This document shows positions 5,840 through 6,152 of a stretch of 6,152 nt of DNA, in pieces (position 1 is the first letter of the stretch; every line of letters starts with the position of its first letter). This stretch comes from Hydrogenophaga sp. (lineage in GTDB: Bacteria > Pseudomonadota > Gammaproteobacteria > Burkholderiales > Burkholderiaceae_C). The stretch covers positions 1-6,152 of the forward strand of contig JALOSN010000425.1 of NCBI GenBank assembly GCA_025458415.1, written 5' to 3'. The notes under the pieces were generated by a model. The model was not told the DNA's origin and made no database searches. It saw nothing but the letters and a program-made list of their open reading frames with translations. A program made the position numbers and the translations under genes.

Positions 5840-5849
5840 AAAGGGGTTG

Positions 5850-6152
5850 ATGGTGATTGTGCCGTCCCACGGACACACGTCAGATACACACGTTCCCCGG
5901 ACCTTGCGCCCCTTGCGCGCCCTGACCTGGGCCCTGCCCGCCCTGGTGCTGTCGCTGGCCGCCTGCGCCGGTGGTGCCCAGCCAGGCGGCCTGGCGGGCA
6001 CCGAATGGCGCCTGGTGGAGATGGACGGCCAGGCCCTGCCCGAGCGGCCCGCCGCCACGCTGGCTTTCAACGAGCCCGGCAAGGTGACCGGCAGCGGGTC
6101 GTGCAACCGCTTCTTCGGCAGCGTCACCGTCTCGGGCCACCAGATCGGCTTC
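5850..6152 (+). CDS. META-domain lipoprotein, N-terminal part
   Basis: This open frame runs off the right edge (101 codons seen). After a polar N-terminus comes a lipoprotein signal peptide: arginines in RTLRPLR, a hydrophobic core LTWALPALVLS, and lipobox LAAC with Cys39. The mature part begins with a Gly/Ala linker, then LAGTEWRLVEMDGQALPERP and LAFNEPGKVTGSGSCNRFFG. This is the start of a META domain as in HslJ (GT-x-W, then L-x-F...G-x-x-x-CN-x-F-x-G). Such proteins are envelope lipoproteins linked in other bacteria to heat or antibiotic tolerance; no exact function is established. ATG 5850 is taken as start, with AAGGGG 3 nt and GGAGG 13 nt upstream, neither at ideal spacing. TTG 5904 would give a more usual 20-residue signal peptide and a 72-bp spacer from tatD. 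Sorting to inner or outer membrane cannot be predicted reliably. Confidence 0.82.
   Translation, partial: MVIVPSHGHTSDTHVPRTLRPLRALTWALPALVLSLAACAGGAQPGGLAGTEWRLVEMDGQALPERPAATLAFNEPGKVTGSGSCNRFFGSVTVSGHQIGF
5873..5893. repeat. Direct repeat ACACACGT x2 beside the tatD/META divergent starts
   Basis: ACACACGT occurs at 5873-5880 and again at 5886-5893, separated by CAGAT, a period of 13 bp. The period is not a multiple of three, so it is not a repeated peptide. The surrounding 72 bases (5832-5903) are visibly less G+C-rich than the flanks. The repeat may be a binding site for a regulator of the divergent pair, or it may be chance. Confidence 0.35.

Noticed and set aside
5847..5860. TTGATGGTGATTGT as an FNR site between tatD and the META gene
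   Set aside because: One good half-site but the second half matches only two of five positions (7 of 10 overall).
5832..5876. Earlier GTG start (5876) for tatD
   Set aside because: It adds 15 residues before the canonical MWIDTHCHLD start, would overlap the META gene, and has no SD.

Overview
The window is G+C-rich DNA (roughly two thirds G+C by eye, strong G/C preference at third codon positions). The Crp/Fnr-type regulator, META-domain lipoprotein, TatD nuclease and GspE/PulE-like ATPase all read like proteins of Betaproteobacteria, most likely Burkholderiales close to Comamonadaceae. That placement is inferred from protein style, not from a search. The window looks like chromosomal housekeeping and accessory DNA. 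I see no rRNA, tRNA, CRISPR array, insertion sequence or phage genes.

Layout from left to right. (1) 1-170, minus: 5' end of an EamA/DMT-type membrane transporter that runs off the left edge. (2) 248-961, minus: Crp/Fnr-family regulator with an FNR-type recognition helix but an incomplete Fe-S cysteine set. A 9/10 match to an FNR box lies across its own start codon. (3) 1035-2850, minus: GspE/PulE/PilB-type secretion or pilus ATPase, split by a net -2 nt frameshift near 1488, directly after the conserved His box. (4) 2856-3635, minus: spermidine-synthase-like methyltransferase-fold protein, 5 nt upstream of the ATPase and probably in the same operon. (5) 3667-4476, plus: MscS-type mechanosensitive channel, divergent from (4) across 31 bp. 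(6) 4483-4980, minus: DNA-deoxyinosine (hypoxanthine) glycosylase of the UDG superfamily. (7) 4977-5831, minus: TatD-family metal-dependent DNase, whose stop overlaps the start of (6) in an ATGA. (8) 5850-6152, plus: 5' part of a META-domain lipoprotein that runs off the right edge.

Transcription units. tatD and the glycosylase gene form a translationally coupled pair of DNA-processing enzymes. The methyltransferase-like gene and the ATPase gene form a second pair, with a candidate promoter inside the 5' end of mscS. The regulator gene has its own short upstream region with a TATAGT -10 candidate, an inverted repeat and the FNR-box-like site at its start codon, which together suggest autoregulation. 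Genes are tightly packed: the largest gap is 77 bp, so no gene-free stretch exceeds 300 bp.

No wholly new multi-gene system is evident. The points most worth a second look are the ATPase frameshift, the FNR-like protein with a substituted third cluster ligand together with its start-codon FNR box, and the coupled TatD/deoxyinosine-glycosylase pair.
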